Source: Adiantum capillus-veneris
Taxonomy: Eukaryota > Streptophyta > Polypodiopsida > Polypodiales > Pteridaceae
Assembly: GCA_014529385.2 (NCBI GenBank)
Contig: CM043967.1
Location: forward strand, 6,403,001 to 6,467,000
Reading direction: 5' to 3'
DNA length: 64,000 bases
This document shows positions 53,061 to 64,000 of this stretch, in pieces. Below the pieces are notes generated by a model that had not been told where the DNA came from, did no database searches, and saw nothing but the letters and a program-made list of their open reading frames with translations. The stretch's first letter is position 1. Every line of letters starts with the position of its first letter. A program made the translations under genes and the position numbers.

Positions 53061-53382
53061 AATGATAATGGATGCAGTGTACTAGTTTCTTAATGGTCTT
53101 GATGTCCAATGTTGTTCTCATTGTGTAGTTTATGTGCATAAAATGGAATGAGACCTTAAGCAAATTGACATCTTTGACAAAAATCTCATTACCTTATACA
53201 TGAGATGTTGAAAGTTGTCCAACCTGGGAATTGGGATTTTCCCACTTTACCTAATATAGTCTTAAAGTAGTATGTAACCTTTTGATTCTTATGGTTATAA
53301 AAATTTAATTATGATATAATTTATATTGTCTTAAGGTCATAATCTTTGAGTTTGAACTTTTATTTTACCATTCTTAACTACC

Positions 53383-53607
53383 TTGAGTGATGGGGTGTGT
53401 GTGTATATAAGTGACATTCTACCTCAAGAAATATGGGTGGATATACTCTCTCGCCTTATGGTGAAAGAGAATCTTCAGTTGGGAGTAGAAGTACAAAGGC
53501 TTATCACAACTATGCATGATGTAGTGGAGAAGAAAAGGTTACTATCCACAAATTTTATTGTACCAAATACATTCCGAGCATGGTGCTGCAAAACCCCCAG
53601 AGTTTAG
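53383..53607 (+). pseudogene. F-box-like N-terminus
   Basis: A 74-codon frame with ILPQEIWVDILSRLMVKENL at residues 12-31, then LGVEVQRLITTMHD. The pattern LPxEIxxxILSRLxVKxLLRxxxVxxxWxxLI is the plant F-box, which binds Skp1 in SCF ubiquitin ligases. The Trp and the C-terminal half are not conserved, and the frame ends after about 70 codons. Further coding traces to about 54050 (for example NRSQYLAYCANIHSSD) are not assignable. Probably a degraded F-box gene. Confidence 0.4.
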
Positions 53608-54483
53608 ACCACCATGACATAAACCGTCACCTATGGGAAGTATCAAATGGGTTCAATCTAAGTTAAGGAAGGAGAAATTTTTTTACTAACCAAATGTTGT
53701 ATATAAATGTTTATGATCTTACCCTGAGACCAACGACGGAAGCATGGATAGCTAGGAAGATACTTTGCTTTAGTGATGGCCATAGGATGTTTCAGTATTG
53801 TCATGTTCAATGTATGGGTTCATCAATGTCAAACCATTGACAAACATTCCTTTAGCTCAATACCTTAGCAGTTATCCTTTGACATGTTTAGGAAATCCAT
53901 AATTCACAACCCACACAATGTATATATTTTGTACAATGCCTACAACAGATCCCAATACCTTGCATATTGTGCAAACATACACAGCTCCGATGGATTAGAT
54001 ACACCGAACATGTTGCCCAAGAACTATGCTTATTTGATGATTACTTTGATTACAAAAGGGCAGTAGTTGACAACTAAATGGGAGTACCTGTAACCAACCG
54101 TTCACTTATGCAGGACTGATACAATTTGCATGCCAAAAAGGAAAATTTTCAGCCAAAGATTGTGAGAGATTATTGGGATCAACCGTCAAAGATGCTTTTA
54201 GAATGGGACCATTATGATCCATTAGTCAAAGGATGTCACAATGGCTATTGTAGAGTACATTACGTTAGGACCATTAGGCTTTTGTAGATTTTTGAATATC
54301 AAAAATCTTGCGATATAGAATTGATTTGATTTATTCGTTATTCTTTCTCCTACTCTCTTGTATTATTCTCAACTATCTATTTTACTTTGCTAAGAGGGAT
54401 AATCAAACTAGAATATTGTACTAAGAATGATCTTGGTTGGTTGATATGGTGCAGTAAGTTACCATGCCTCATAGAGAAAATGG

Positions 54484-54660
54484 GTGGCTACTAATGCCAA
54501 TGTGTCAATTGCACCTCAACAAACAATCATTGATAGAGACATCGATGCTATGCTTTGCAAATCTCAACCTAGGAACTTTAGTGGGGAAGGCAAAGATGTA
54601 GGAAAGGTTCTTGAAGATTGGCTTTTGTGTATTAATCCTAAAGAGAAAACCCAATACCTA
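54484..54660 (+). pseudogene. Ty3/gypsy gag start
   Basis: Reads MLCKSQPRNFSGEGKDVGKV after a short leader, then LEDW. The P-R-x-F-x-GEGKDV stretch is characteristic of plant gypsy Gag N-termini. It runs directly into integrase-type sequence, so most of gag, protease and reverse transcriptase is deleted. Confidence 0.6.
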
Positions 54661-54900
54661 AGTCAAGCACATATTACCATAGTAGGACTTCACTTTACGA
54701 AGACCAAACTATGCAACGTATCTTGAGACTTGGAGTATTTTGGCCAACTATGAGGAGTGATGTTTACTCATTTGTAAAAAAATGTCCTCAATGTCAGAAA
54801 CACGCACCCATACCTCATGTGACATTGTTCCAAATATCACTTGTTCCTAAGTGGAGTAACTATCTAGTTACTCCACTTATCAAGCCAAACATTTCTTAAG
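54661..54900 (+). pseudogene. gypsy integrase zinc-binding domain, copy A
   Basis: AHITIVGLHFTKTK, then after a shift QRILRLGVFWPTMRSDVYSF and CPQCQKH: the H-H-C-C integrase zinc finger (His...His...CxxC) with the WPxMxxDV box between. A second copy lies at 55096-55245. Confidence 0.65.
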
Positions 54901-54959
54901 GATATCTAGTACCTATCTAGTTACTTACTTATCAAGCCAAACATTTCTTAAAGATATGA

Positions 54960-55801
54960 GTAAATGCCGCCAAATAGAAATTGGAACTAAATCAAGAGAT
55001 TATGCTCTTATTGGAAACCAATTGTATCAAAGAGGAAAGGATCAACATCCGCATCTTTGTGCAAATGAAGACGAATATATTCCCATTATAGAATAAGCAC
55101 ATGTTGGATTAGCTAGAGGTCACTTTTCTAGTGAGACCACTGCAAGAGAAATCTTAATGGCAGGCATATGGTGGCCAACACATTTTTCAGATGTTAAGGA
55201 ATATTTTTGAAGGTGTGATGCATGTCAACGAGCTAAAATGCCAACCCATGTAAATAGCATGCCTTTAAGACCAATGATGGGGGCTAGAGCTTTTGCAAAA
55301 TGGAATATAGACTTTGTTGGCCAATACAACCACCTGCTTATAGAACAAGCTCAATACATCATTCCAGCTACGGACTATTTGACCAAGTGGGTAGAGGCTA
55401 AAGCAACCCAGAATAATGATGCCACAACCATAGCCGCATTCTTGTATGAGAATGTATTCATAAGATATGGACTACCAATAGAAATTGTCAGTAATAGGGA
55501 AACTCATTTCCTCAATGAGATAATTGAGTATCTACTTAATGAATACATGGTCATATATAACAAATCGGCTTCCTATCACCAAGAAGAAAATGGACAATCT
55601 GAGCATAGTAATAAAATTACTAGCTCGGTATTGACTGAAGTGGTTAGTTTAGGATGTATGGATTGGGAAATGAATCTCCATGCCTCTTTATGGGCTTATA
55701 GAGTTTCATTCAAGACAACTTTAAATGCTACACCCTTTAACCTTGTTTATGGTCTTGATGTCATACTGCCAATAGAATTTCTATTGACGACACTAAGGTA
55801 G
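54960..55801 (+). pseudogene. gypsy integrase, copy B (zinc finger and catalytic core)
   Basis: The zinc finger reads AHVGLARGHFSSETTAREIL, then WWPTHFSDVKEYF-stop-RCDACQRAK (55096-55240). The core frame (55238-55801) has WNIDFVGQYN (first catalytic Asp), YLTKWVEAKATQNNDATTIA, IVSNRETHFLNE, where the second catalytic Asp is Asn, and HQEENGQSEHSN, which retains the Glu. It ends NATPFNLVYGLDVILPIEF, the usual GxxPFxLVYGxxxxLPxE close of the core. The D-to-N change and the stop inactivate it. Confidence 0.88.
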
Positions 55802-55939
55802 CTAAGGATCTTGAGTGGATTGGACATGAAGTGTCAGAGAGGCTTGAAGATTTATAAAAGCTTGATGAGCAAAGGCTAAATACTGTAGCTCACATCTATG
55901 CACAAAAGCGAAAACAATAACAGTTTTTTATTCCCATCT

Positions 55940-56190
55940 AGTTACAAAAATTTTCAAAAAATGGGACTTAGTTTTAGTCTATTCCCTTAAGCATCACATA
56001 CCCAAGTTTAAGAAACGGACCATTTATCATTGAAGATGTATCTCCAAGTGGAGTAGTTAAGTTGTCCGCCATAGATGGTGAACTAATGGCTAATTGGATT
56101 AGTGGATGCCATTTAAAGAAGTACAATTTTCCACTAACCAATGAATTGCTAGAAAAGATGCATGTAGCAAAGCAAAGAAAGATAAAATGA
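55940..56190 (+). pseudogene. gypsy integrase C-terminal domain
   Basis: GDLVLVY-like traces in one frame, then in another RNGPFIIEDVSPSGVVKLSA and GELMANWISGCHLKKYNFPL, the GPF.I..V...G...L...DG......I.G..LK.Y..PL pattern of the integrase C-terminal/chromodomain-adjacent region. It is separated from the core by a shift. Confidence 0.7.
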
Positions 56191-56339
56191 CAACAGGTTA
56201 TTGATGAAGCCCAAGAGGAAGCTCGGCTTCGAGTACTCAAAGGAAAGTTGCTCTCAAAAATCAACAAATACCTATTCCCATCAACACTCTAGAACTAGAT
56301 GACCGACTATGGGAATTACAGAAGGATGCAATATCAATG

Positions 56340-56870
56340 AAGGATGCATGGTAGATGGAATGGACTTTTGCATCAAACTACAATTGAACAATCATAGCAC
56401 AAATGCATTGATTGATACAGGAGCTCTTGTAAATGCAGTCAGTTATTCCACATACAAGAAAGTAACGAGTTAGTCCTTGAAATTAGGAACATCGACTATT
56501 AATGGATTCAACAAGAATCCGACACCGACATTGGGAGTAGTCAACTTAAAATGTGATAGTACATGGATGTTCATACCCTCATCCGTTTGTATGCTTACTC
56601 GATGAACACATGAATGAAACAATGATTCTTGCAATCTCATGGATGCCGACGTACAAGGCAGTACTGGATTGGGATACCAATCAGCTCAAGCTATCACCCA
56701 AAGGTGGACAACTCATTGTTCAATTGCACCAAGCAAGGAGGAATGGAAAGGAGGTTACTAGAAGAGCAAACCAGGAAGCAATCAATCGTCTCCATCCTAT
56801 AGACAAGCAAATGCTACAAATAGCATGCAAGGAGTCGGCAAATTTGGGTACCAAAAGCATAGCTTAAGGA
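56340..56870 (+). pseudogene. retropepsin located after integrase
   Basis: NALIDTGALVNAVSYSTYKK contains an intact D-T-G triad (Asp codon at 56414). About 65 codons later, in a shifted frame (56553-56867), AISWMPTYKAVLDWDTNQLK gives the usual ILxxxWLxxxxAxLDWxxxxL close of the protease. The domain lies downstream of the integrase on the same strand, whereas Ty3/gypsy has protease before reverse transcriptase. It therefore probably comes from a second, truncated element. Confidence 0.65.
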
Positions 56871-56879
56871 CAAGCCAAT

Positions 56880-57420
56880 TCAAATTTGGGTGCCAAAAAC
56901 ATCATCTACTGTACCAAAGATGGTTCCAAGGTTCAAAAGGCAAGGAGGAGCATCTTCGAGCAGGGAACCTAAAACAAAATGGATTTGGAAGAAAAAGAAG
57001 CACTTATCTTCTCCGCCAACTATAAAACCGATGGAGCAGTGGAAGGTTAAGTCTCAAAACACTCAACCCCGACATTTCATTGAAGAAAAACCAAGATACC
57101 AATGACGCGTAAAAGCTCAATGACCATCATTATTGATATCGACAGCTCAAGAAATCAACATGCCAAAGCATCCTGACAGTACAATAAAGCAAAGAGCACA
57201 AAAGCTACAAGATTTTATCTTTGGGAGATAGCAACATGGAACCTCGACCATAGAAACCCTTAAGTTAATTATTCAAGACCCAACTCTTGCACAACATAAT
57301 GGTTTGAATTGCATTGATCTTCAAAGCATGGTAGAGCCAACCAAGGCTATTCATAGACACGATTTTTCAACCCATGCACATAGTCATCCTGGAGTACGCC
57401 ATCTAGGAGGGGTGAAAGGG
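56880..57420 (+). pseudogene. unassigned tail and purine tract of gypsy relic
   Basis: Basic, frame-shifted coding traces (for example QRWFQGSKGKEEHLRAGNLK) reach about 57.1 kb. A purine-rich AGGAGGGGTGAAAGGG at 57405-57420 resembles a polypurine tract before a 3' LTR. Confidence 0.35.
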
Positions 57421-58464
57421 AACTAAGTAATTAAGGGCAATGTTTGAAGAGGGAGAAAAAAGTTTAATGTTAACGTGTGATTTTTTTGCAAAATTACCTA
57501 ATAATGCCCTTACAAAATCATTAATAGGTAAAATTTAACTGATAACATCTCCCCAATGAGTGCTCTTACAAAATTATCAAGATGGTAAATTTAACTGATA
57601 ACATCTCCCCGATGAGTGTAAATACTATCAAAAAGTCATCAAAAAATGGTATTTTTTGGTTATTTTCATCATTTTTCTTGATATTGGGACTTAAAAATGG
57701 AGAAATCCACCAAAAATCAATAAGGTAGTGTTTCTCAATAGATTTTTCTAATTATTGATTTTTCACTTTGCTTCTTTAGCGCATTTTATTATTTTATTTG
57801 ATTTTTTCAATAAACAAGTCAAAATTAATAATAATAGCAAATGAGCTCAAATGGAGAAACTGGAGATACACTAATGATTAGGAGGGCAAGGTGGATAGGC
57901 ACAAAAAATTTCAATTGAACTGATAGATGGAAGCGAAAAGCCTAAATTAGGCTGCCAAGGTCTACTTTCACAAATTCTTGCAGAATGAGCTAACGGAATC
58001 TTGCAGAATTCTTGCACAAATTCTTGAGTCTAACATAGATTTCACAGCCTAGTAGGACTAACATGGAATTTGGGGAAAAATATTTTGGGAAGTCCAAGTA
58101 TAGATATCCAAGGTAGTCCAAAATCACCCTCATTTCCACTAGTCACTCTTGGAGAAGAGAGCTCTCGACCTTCTTTGCGCATGGTTTCCGGAGTACACAA
58201 TCGTCCATTTATAGCACCATCTCATATGAGACATGAGGGGTAAGTTCTAATCTTATCAAGGAACAATTTTATATGGCCGGGTAGCAAGTCTAGGCTTAGG
58301 AAAAAACCCTAAATCCAGTAGTGCACGAAGTCCTACGACCCAAAATTGATCATAGCAACCTGTCAGCTCAACCAAATTCAACAAGACATGTACTGTAGCA
58401 TGACGCTATATGCTAGAACACTTCTATATCACCAGATGACCATTTGGCAGGGGTCGGGGGGTCC
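57421..58464 (+). repeat. probable LTR region of gypsy-type element
   Basis: It follows the purine tract and has no coding frame. It contains a direct duplication of about 57 bp (AACTGATAACATCTCCCC at about 57537 and 57594). LTR boundaries are not clear, and no matching second LTR is seen in the window. Confidence 0.3.
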
Positions 58465-58469
58465 CAAGT
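58465..58469. repeat. target-site duplication CAAGT, left
   Basis: Directly precedes TGTGAGGTCCC. The same bases follow the element at 60980-60984. Confidence 0.9.
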
Positions 58470-59516
58470 TGTGAGGTCCCCACCCCGTCGTATCAACAAC
58501 GGATCTGATGGTAAACCTGGTGGCCACTAGATCTATAGCGGAAGCAAACAAAATGGTTCAGGGTTCAACTAGCGGATGATCTCTCATCACAAAGTGAGTC
58601 GAGTTCGAGCCTACTAGCAACGAGATCTAGCTCCACCTCGCAGGGAAAGCGTACTTAACTATCTAGCGATCCTAAGACCCACCTTCCAAGAGGAGAGAAA
58701 CCCCGAGTGCCTTTTTCCCCATGTTTCAGAGGCACGTACTCTCAAGGATTCGCCGCTCTAAGGGCAATGAGTAATACCAATATCGAGTAAGCACTATGGG
58801 GATAGAGAGTTCCCGACCAATCGGGACCACCCATCTCGTAGGCATTGGCAACCCGAGCCAAGCCCCCACTTTCCACCCCCACACTCACACTTCCTCATGT
58901 GACCTAATTACTACCACAAAGGTTGTTCAACATAGATATTCCTTGTTTAATTCCGAATCACATGGTTCGTTAAAACAGCCCTTCAACCAGTATTGCAAAC
59001 AACACCAAGACAGAATTCTAGTAAAAATTCTACTCAAACTTATTCATAAAAGTTCCAATGTTCTGGAGGTACAACATCCCCCCTCCAGCGAGAGTTTACT
59101 CCTCCCATTGTCGCCTAGCTGCCCATACAACTAGGTATGTCCACTGCATAGAAAGCACGACATGGACATTCCCACCGCATAGAAAGCAAGACGTGGGTTC
59201 CCACCGCTTAACCAGCAGTCGTGGATTCAAGAGCCCGTAACCAGGAACTCTGCCCCTGTGATCAGGAGGGGGTTCATGACTAATTCAACATTGGAAATAG
59301 AATGAACATGCCGGGCTAAATTTTCCCTCGCAGACATTCTTTCCTATTGCAAAGAGCATTCCCATCAATCATTTCCTTCCTACTTTAGAACTTAATGTAC
59401 AATGATTTCAATGCCGAGGTTTCCGTCGGATTTCTCCAACATGTTTGGGGATATGAGCATTCCTAACTAGCGTATGCAATGTTAGTTTAAACAACTTGAA
59501 TAAAAATATAATCTAC

Positions 59517-59657
59517 CTCTTCCCCTTCTTCATCGATGGCCCGTGAGATGGCTGTTATTTGTTCCTCCATGGGAGCCTTCCCCTTCCCGTTGACATTGCT
59601 CGTTCCTGCCTCGCGATCATGGGCACCACCGAAGCGCGTCCTCTTAACCGGGGCCAT
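59517..59657 (-). CDS. conserved exon inside the LTR-like element, copy 2
   Basis: Minus-strand ATG at 59657 opens MAPVKRTRFGGAHDREAGTS and runs 47 codons to AGAG|GTAGAT, a donor-like site. It matches the exon at 17632-17754 in copy 1 (M-S/A-P, basic patch, GAxDxEAGTSN). The second half is acidic (DEEGEE). Function unknown; a Gag-like first exon is one possibility. Confidence 0.5.
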
Positions 59658-60483
59658 TTCTCACTACTTTAAATGATTAGCTTGGAGAAAGAGCTAAGGT
59701 TCGCAAGCATCATAACAGTCCAATGGTTAGATTAGTGACATTAATTAATCCCTCCTATATGATAGATCTAGATTTTTCATAAAGCAATCATTAAGGATGG
59801 CACATAATCCTATGGGAACCGGCTCTAAGATAATTATTCGGCTTACATGATCAAGAATAATTAGGATTTCACTATTGGAATTACCAGAGAAATTGGATTA
59901 AGTATGATTAAACTATTTCCTAGCAATTAGATGATGCAGATTTACCCTATGCATATGTGTGAAGAAAAACCAATTCTTAGAGACTTATTGACGGATTAAT
60001 TTCTCCTTAATTACGTCTTAATTCATAAGAGAAATGAATTCAATTAAGCTACAATGTTAATGAATGATTACAATAGTGATTCTCTTCAATCTGCACAAAT
60101 ACTAGCTTACCGATTAATTACTATGCTATCTAGAGAGAGAAGATTCTGATAATTATGCTCTAATCATTAATCGAGAGTGAAGAATGGCTGATAATTCAGC
60201 TATGGAATGATGATTACATAATAGAGTACGAATAAGGAGGATTTAGAGAGTAGTCATAGAGATTTTCGGCTAGGAATAGGCACAATGTACGAGAAATTTT
60301 TGGTGGTAGAGAAAGGGATTTTCAGATGGCATTAATTAAACTGTCGTTACCGTGATTAAGAGCTGGTAATCTTCTCGATTTTATGATCTAATCGAGCTTC
60401 TTGAGATGAAAATTCGGCAACACCTCCCTCCTAGCTTCTTCTTCAATAGGTGTGTGATTTGGCAGCACCTCCCCAATGTATAT

Positions 60484-60526
60484 GGGTGTGTGTGTATGCA
60501 CTGTGTGTGTGTGTGTGTGTGATCAT

Positions 60527-60602
<76 letters not shown>
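60484..60602. repeat. (TG)n microsatellite
   Basis: Long TG repeat with short interruptions (including GATCATAAG near 60520-60530), inside copy 2 of the LTR-like element. Confidence 0.97.
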
Positions 60603-60605
<3 letters not shown>

Positions 60606-60979
60606 GGTCTTTAAATAGGCTCCTACAGGCTGAAAATCGATCTGGGTTGCTAAATGCATCTGGGAGCTTCTCCAGTTAAGCATGGCAAGTCCAGTTCTCT
60701 GCCCACCAAGTGTCAGGTTGGTTTGGTTAACTGGTTCTGAGACTGATTTGCAGGCTTGGCAGCTTTCCCAAGACTCCCACAAAACAAGAGGAAGCCCCCT
60801 AGCTGCTATAGCTGATCTGGAGTGGGCTGGAACCTGTTCCCACGCAGTCCCGGGCCCCCGGTACCTCCCCGGACAATTTTTAGGAAAATTGGTTCCAGGC
60901 TAAAACGGGTAACTTTTTTCCATTATGATCATTTCATGGTATAAGGGTGCTCTTTTTGGTTGGGGTTAGAGACCTTACA

Positions 60980-60984
60980 CAAGT
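60980..60984. repeat. target-site duplication CAAGT, right
   Basis: Exact partner of 58465-58469. Confidence 0.9.
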
Positions 60985-62160
60985 AGATAATCTAGATTTT
61001 TGTCAGATTTGAGAATTGGATTCTGACTCCACAAACACCTTATAGTCTGGGTCTATACACAATGTACCAGATGGTTTCATGAAAATAGTCAGGGCAAGCT
61101 CTCGAATAGCAGAAAGCAGCTCAAAGGCTACAAAGCATCAAATCTGACATATGAAGTCAAATTGACTCCAAATGGACCAAATTTGGATGGGTACCATCAT
61201 GACTATACAGCGGACAAGTCCATAGCTTCAAAAGTGACTAACCAAGTCCACAAACCATCTAGTCACAAAAATCTGTGATTTCAGAGTTGACAAGAGCACG
61301 AAGTGATGCCGACACGACAAAAATTTACCAAATTCAACTTAGGACTTGTTTTAGATGTATGGAATATGTCTAGGTCATCAAATTGTCAAGTCTTGCAAAA
61401 AAATCGATTGTTGTAAATAATCGCCATTATTTACTTTTGTGCTTGTTTGGCTTGATTTGGATCTCTTCACTTCACCTATCACTTTCACACATCTTTTACA
61501 TGCCACATTTCAAGTATGAGCCAAAATGATCAAGAAAATTTGGAAATTGTCAAAAACCGCATCAAAGTCTTTTCAATCCAATTTTTGAGTTATCCGTCAC
61601 ATTTTTTGATCCAAATCACCCCATATCTCATACACAGAGTCCACATCATGCCTAGAACCAAGTTGCAACAGAAAATACACATTTTGATGAAAAAGTTAAT
61701 AATCAATGATTATTTACTTTCTTACCAAAATGGATAAAGTCTGTAACTTTGACCTTATGGGACCAAAGGAAACGATGTCCCAAGTCCACTGATCAAATTT
61801 GAGCAAGTTTGGATCTCAAAAACTCAAATCTCTTTATATCTATTGTTTCAGAGACTGAAAGCCTAAATCTTGCACCATTTCCACGCACTACACTCAAATG
61901 AGCCCACGCTCAGAGCACCTAAATGCTATATGTTTTCAACTATTATGTCAAAAATGCAAAAAGTTGAAAAAAACCCCCAACTGTAAATAACTGCGATTAT
62001 TTACTTTTGTTGTAATTTTTGCCTGAACTGTATGATTTTGATCTTTACATGTTTTTATGCATCTATGCATGCTCCAAAATTGACTTGAAGCAAAATGGAT
62101 ATCATTTGTCAGCAATTCAGACTCAGGGTATTTCAGAGCGGAATTAGCAGAATTTTCTAA
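60985..62160 (+). repeat. retroelement leader with three AT-rich palindromes
   Basis: GTAAATAAT-(4 nt)-ATTATTTAC at 61413-61434, a close variant at 61695-61717 and another at 61983-62004, spaced 282 and 288 bp. Read in reverse, the flanks match those of the CATGGATCGCGATCCATG units at 11.3-11.6 kb: an AACTTG/AGCTTG piece and then TGATTTGGATCA about 80 bases after the palindrome in both. The palindrome sequence itself is entirely different. It precedes ORF1 at 62191, as a 5' leader would. Confidence 0.7.
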
Positions 62161-62190
62161 CTTTGGTACTGTATTCACTTAACAGGAGCA

Positions 62191-63053
62191 ATGCAAGCAG
62201 TTGCAAAGGCAAAGAAAAGGGCGTCCGAAAAAGAAAAACTGCAAGAGTTGACACCCTACCAATTAGACCCAAGTTCAGTAAAGACGGCAAAATCAACGTA
62301 CTTGTCAAAAGAACAGCTGGAAGAAAACGACACCACAATTTTGACTTGTAGGTTCAAGAGCAAAGAAGGACACCAAGTGGAACTGCAAATGCTACCAAAG
62401 GAGATATATGATGTAGTTGCCAAGCCAAACACCAAGGAAGCCAATAGAAGGCTAGGCCTTAGGGACTTCTACGACCAGGAACCATGTGGTGTGGATTTCT
62501 AGAAGGCATATGAACTACTATCCACAATCCAAATCACTGAGCAACAAGGACAGAAGGTAGAAGTGTAATCACTAAGGAAATAGTGGCCAAGGCACTGAAG
62601 CTACCAACTGAAGGTATGACGATGCGGGCAAGAGATAGAAAGACAACATGCACATTTACCAAAGAGACTGCTGCTGCAACCTTTTTTGATCTCATCCAAA
62701 GATAAGAGGAAGAACTAGCTCGCCTCTGCCATCAACACTTCCACTTCTTATCAAAGAGACCGCCATGGTACACCACTCCAAACCATGCAATTGCAACCAC
62801 CTTCTTGAAGTTGACAACCAGGCAGGCAATTGATCATGCGTAGTATGTGCTTACCAGACTCAAAGGCACAAAGAAAGAAGGAAAAATCACATATCTGGGC
62901 ACCCCTGAAGTGCTGACGAGAATAGCATATTATGCTATTGGAATGGACAATAATTTTCCACCATCCCCAGATCAAAACACTTGGATTGTATCCATGCAAC
63001 CTTCTCCAAGAACCACGCATTCATCAAAGAGAGTATATAAGTCAGACAAATAA
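62191..63053 (+). pseudogene. ORF1/gag-like protein of palindrome-leader retroelement, 5' part
   Basis: The first frame (62191-62502) opens MQAVAKAKKRASEKEKLQEL and has LPKEIYDVVAKPNTKEANRR. Frames then shift, with stops. At 62847-63053 KITYLGTPEVLTRIAYYAIG aligns with the block at 23.6-23.8 kb. The family is not recognised; the position after a leader and the absence of other coding domains suggest Gag. Non-functional as read. Confidence 0.5.
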
Positions 63054-63128
63054 TATGTAGAAAGCTCCCACAAAGCTCATAGCAGTGAGAGCTCGGACAA
63101 CAAAGAAAGATGGGCAATAATTGAAGAA

Positions 63129-63805
63129 TTGAAAAAGAAAGTAATAGCCACACATCAAGAAGAACCTCAACAAAATAAGGCAAAATTTGAAAGAGAAAAG
63201 CAGACGTATGAAAGGAGCCACCAAGCTGCAGGTGAGGACCCGGAAAGATGGGTTCCAAGAGATATAAGGGGACCCAGAACCAAGAACCTTGCTCGGAAAG
63301 GAACAGAGAGTGCATGTATACAGAAGTAGAAGCCTTGAAGCTCAAGGAAGCTCAAGAAGCCGAAAGGGAAGCAAAGGAGGAAGCGGCTGAACAACAAAGA
63401 CAAGCAGAGGCTACTGAACAAGGTGAATCACATCACAACCAAGAAGATGTGTCTCCAAAACCCACTTCACCCACTACAAAACAAGAAGACCATCCAATGA
63501 CAAGCACGAGCCCTTCCCCAATAGATAAACCCAATGAGGGCGAGGAAGACAAGGACAAAGAGCCTGAACAACAGGGAGCAACAAGTTTTGAACAGCCAAA
63601 AGAAATAGAACAAATTGAAGCTAAACCTTCTACGACCACCCAACCAGAAATAGCTGAGGCATCTACTAAGACTCAAGAAACAGGAGCAGCCAAGGCAACT
63701 ACAATGCCTCAAGGAGGAGAAGTAGGACCCCAACCACAACCACAAGTAGCAACCACAACACAACTCAAAGAGCCACAACCTGAAACATTCAAAACCTCTA
63801 GATAG
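63129..63805 (+). pseudogene. charged low-complexity tail of ORF1
   Basis: Overlapping frames (63129-63329, then 63248-63805) carry a coiled-coil-like KLKEAQEAEREAKEEAAEQQ followed by a long Thr/Pro/Gln/Glu-rich stretch ending FKTSR-stop. Similar charged sequence follows the conserved block in the relic at 24.0 kb. The window ends shortly after, so the rest of this element is not visible. Confidence 0.45.
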
Positions 63806-64000
63806 CCTTAGGTAGAGCCTAAATATTGAGAAACAAATGACAAAGTCATCTGCAGGTCAATGAATATGCCAAGCAGATGCAGCTGATGACAGATAAGATA
63901 CGAACAACAGTACTTAGAGCTAGTCATTGATGCTCTACAAGGAGAGCTAGATGACAGGATGAACATAATTTCAGATCTACAAAGATAGATCAAAGAGCTG
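63806..64000. other. continuation of retroelement, incomplete
   Basis: Sequence runs off the window. Coding-like traces with Gln/Leu-rich helices may belong to the same element. Confidence 0.3.

Larger units (their letters stand above)
58470..60979 (-). mobile_element. LTR-like element (probable solo LTR), copy 2
   Basis: Starts TGTGAGGTCCC and ends GAGACCTTACA, with perfect CAAGT duplications on both sides. It is 2510 bp. It shares ends, several internal blocks, promoter position and a coding exon with copy 1 at 16548-19592. It is shorter mainly because the CA-rich minisatellite of copy 1 is here a single (TG)n tract. It lies between a gypsy relic and the leader of another element. Confidence 0.88.

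Noticed and set aside
60381-60782. 133-codon minus-strand ORF with a long Thr-His run
   Set aside because: Most of it is the (TG)n tract.
63467-63778. 103-codon minus-strand ORF rich in Cys, Leu and Ser
   Set aside because: It is antisense to the low-complexity tail of ORF1.

Overview
This window is AT-rich, gene-poor nuclear DNA of a land plant. The evidence is plant-type Ty1/copia and Ty3/gypsy retroelements, a CACTA (En/Spm) transposon whose genes have plant-style introns, primer-binding sites matching plant initiator-Met and Asp tRNAs, TATAAATA-type promoters, and large (CT)n, (GA)n and (CA)n microsatellites. I cannot name the species. The density of nested and decayed elements fits a large, repeat-rich genome. 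I see no intact host gene, no rRNA or functional tRNA gene, no CRISPR array and no prokaryotic operon. Almost every coding stretch is a transposable-element relic or a broken gene.

Layout. 0-8 kb: retropepsin remnants, including a 1.8-kb tandem duplication on the minus strand, and a 287-bp MITE. 8.7-13.3 kb: LTR-like sequence and a minus-strand retroelement leader with a tRNA-Asp-like primer site and six copies of an 18-bp palindrome. 13.3-22 kb: a full-length but dead copia element inserted in the LTR of that retroelement. The copia is itself interrupted by a 3-kb LTR-like element flanked by a perfect 5-bp target duplication (GTCTG). 22-24.3 kb: another leader and ORF1 relic. 25.6-26.9 kb: a TIR element flanked by TTAA. 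27.2-32.6 kb: a CACTA element with 12-bp terminal repeats and TCA target duplications. It has lost the transposase core, keeps a nearly complete second gene, and carries a broken fragment of a host heavy-metal-associated (HMA/HIPP-like) gene.

33-53 kb: a degenerate minisatellite field built around a conserved box (TGGACAAGTGGTGGACCTTG), with higher-order structure. Islands of decayed coding sequence sit inside it: a ParB-like domain, a SET-like domain, two NIF/FCP1-like HAD phosphatase fragments and, at its edge, an F-box-like start. 54.4-57.4 kb: a scrambled Ty3/gypsy relic (gag, integrase, then protease). 58.5-61 kb: a second copy of the 3-kb LTR-like family, again with a perfect 5-bp duplication (CAAGT). 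61.4-64 kb: a leader with different palindromes followed by the same ORF1 family seen at 23.6 kb.

The most original signals are three. First, a retroelement family whose leader repeats (about 285 bp) keep a palindrome at the same place but with entirely different sequence in different copies. Second, the pair of LTR-like elements sharing an internal coding exon (M-S/A-P...GAxDxEAGTSN). Third, the captured HMA gene inside the CACTA element.
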